Source: Haemophilus_D parainfluenzae_AH (lineage in GTDB: Bacteria > Pseudomonadota > Gammaproteobacteria > Enterobacterales > Pasteurellaceae). From it: 64,000 nt of DNA. The notes beneath the pieces are model-generated. The model made no database searches and had not been told where the DNA came from. It saw only the letters and a list, made by a program, of their open reading frames with translations. The DNA lies in the NCBI GenBank assembly GCA_018381885.1, contig JAGZRA010000002.1, positions 1 through 64,000 on the forward strand, read 5' to 3'. Of the stretch, positions 63,220 to 64,000 are shown piece after piece. Each line of letters begins with the position of its first letter. Positions within the stretch are counted from its first letter, which is position 1. The translations under genes and the position numbers were made by a program.

Positions 63220-63220
63220 T

Positions 63221-63891
63221 ATGAAATTAGACATTATTTATCAGACCGATGATTTTATCATTATTTATAAGCCTTGTGGGATAAGTGTGCATAAAGATCA
63301 AAGTGAAATTGGTTTAACCACTTTGCTTGCTTTGGCGTGCCACAAGTCTGGCTTGTGCATCGGTTAGATAAAGTGACATCTGGTTTACTCATCTTGGCAT
63401 TGAATGCTGAAAGTGCGGCTGAATTTTTCCGACTTTTTTCTGAACATCATATCCAAAAGACTTATCTTGCACTCAGCAATCAAAAGCCAAAAAAGAAGCA
63501 AGGATTGATTGTCGGCGATATGCAAAAGGCTCGTAATGGGGCTTGGAAACTTTGCCAATCAAAAGAAAATCCCGCAATTACGCGTTTTGAAAGTGTAAGT
63601 TGTGAGCCTAATTTACGATTATTTATCTTAAAGCCACAAACCGGTAAAACCCATCAATTGCGTGTGGCGATGAAAAGCTTAGGTAGTCCGATTTTAGGCG
63701 ATACGCTTTATGGTAAAAACACTGAAAATATTGACCGCACTTATTTGCATGCTGCAAGATTGCAATTTGAATTTAAAGGTCAGGCATTTGATGTGTTTAT
63801 CCCTCCGAAAGAAGGGGAGTGGTGGCATCGTGAAGGCGTCATGCCTCAGATTCAAAAAATAGGCTCAGCAAATGCTGAGCCAAAGATATAA
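63221..63891 (+). pseudogene. RluA-family pseudouridine synthase (TIGR01621-like), frameshifted
   Basis: Predicted RNA pseudouridine synthase. The first part, from ATG 63221, reads MKLDIIYQTDDFIIIYKPCG and on to GLTTLLAL, then hits a stop about 48 codons in. The second part, in another frame (63337-63891), starts VPQVWLVHRLDKVTSG with the catalytic Asp and continues with LRLFILKPQTGKTHQLRVAM to the end. Relatives have GLTTL(V/L)A-QQLG-VPQVWLVHRLDK at the junction, so the gap near 63330-63337 fits a small deletion, with a 7-base loss fitting best. A GTG at 63337 could start a 184-residue truncated product containing the catalytic site. Confidence 0.8.
63856..63881 (-). terminator. Minus-strand terminator inside the end of the pseudouridine synthase gene
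   Basis: GGCTCAGCA / TGCTGAGCC (63862-63870, 63873-63881) closes a 2-base loop. On the minus strand it is followed by TATTTTTT. It would end the convergent gene at 63902 while lying within the last codons of the plus-strand gene. Confidence 0.8.
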
Positions 63892-63901
63892 ACGTGATTG
63901 A

Positions 63902-64000
63902 TTATTTCGCTAATCCGATACCCGTATAGCCACGTTCACGCATGGTTGCTTCTTTTGATTTACGAATTAAGGTTTCAATTGTCATGCCTTGAACGAGAAT
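63902..64000 (-). CDS. 3' end of a membrane-transporter gene, partial
   Basis: The last 32 codons of a minus-strand gene end in GYTGIGLAK. The window start cuts off the rest. The fragment begins ILVQGMTIETLIRKS, which resembles the end of the last membrane helix of CPA1-type cation/proton antiporters, but too little is present to be sure. Confidence 0.55.
   Translation of the reverse strand: MLVQGMTIETLIRKSKEATMRERGYTGIGLAK

Noticed and set aside
63337..63891. Treating the 184-codon frame alone as a full-length gene
   Set aside because: The upstream 40 codons from ATG 63221 clearly encode the missing N terminus in another frame, so the gene is broken rather than short.

Overview
The window looks like a chromosomal segment of a Haemophilus-type member of the Pasteurellaceae, most likely close to Haemophilus parainfluenzae or H. 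influenzae. The DNA is AT-rich. It carries roughly forty copies of the Hin-type DNA uptake sequence AAGTGCGGT / ACCGCACTT, many as inverted pairs acting as terminators. Nearly every protein has an obvious gamma-proteobacterial housekeeping identity, and several gene blocks match the H. influenzae order as I remember it (nagK-Na+/alanine symporter, bcr-rsuA-DUF1919-maeB-sulfatase, pepA/lptFG, nrdAB-dolP-diaA-yraN-lpoA/rsmI, moeB-moeA/folE, aroA-purU-hns). I see no phage, insertion sequence, CRISPR array or tRNA.

Layout. 1-120: 3' end of a 5S rRNA and its terminator. 178-7562: arcB (without a PAS domain), tmcA, a 57-residue DUF5363-like protein, and mfd. 7570-14957 (minus): gltS, then parE-nirK-parC, with a copper nitrite reductase wedged between the two topoisomerase IV genes, then queC under a preQ1 riboswitch. 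15129-19433: a 47-residue lipoprotein, ribA, pgpB, nagK, and a sodium/alanine symporter. 19467-27400: bcr, rsuA, DUF1919, a short malic enzyme, an LTA-synthase-like membrane enzyme, ytfE behind an FNR-like site, and a UPF0294 protein. 27410-36056: pepA, lptF-lptG, fbp, and the 5-oxoprolinase operon pxpB-pxpC-pxpA with an NRAMP-like transporter lacking the usual metal-binding motifs. 36103-43010: a MetE-like protein behind a MetJ box, lysS, and nrdA-nrdB behind two NrdR boxes. 43028-48863: dolP, diaA, yraN, lpoA, rsmI and tldD. 49137-52123: pntAB. 52129-57149: an AT-rich orphan ORF, yedF-yedE, moeA-moeB, folE. 57158-61727: aroA-purU, hns, and a lysine riboswitch controlling an NhaC-family transporter. 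61742-64000: cardiolipin synthase, a frameshifted RluA-family pseudouridine synthase, and the 3' end of another membrane-protein gene.

Shared themes. Redox and anaerobic physiology recurs: ArcB, NirK, YtfE (repair of nitric oxide damage), PntAB, FNR-like sites, and moeAB plus yedEF for molybdenum and selenium cofactors. There are also several ligand- or repressor-controlled leaders: preQ1, lysine, MetJ and NrdR.

I found no clearly new system. The most unusual points are the nirK insertion in the parE-parC operon, the divergent NRAMP-like carrier in the 5-oxoproline operon, the orphan gene at 52129, and two apparent frameshifts close together (about 61.6 and 63.3 kb) that may be real decay or sequence error.
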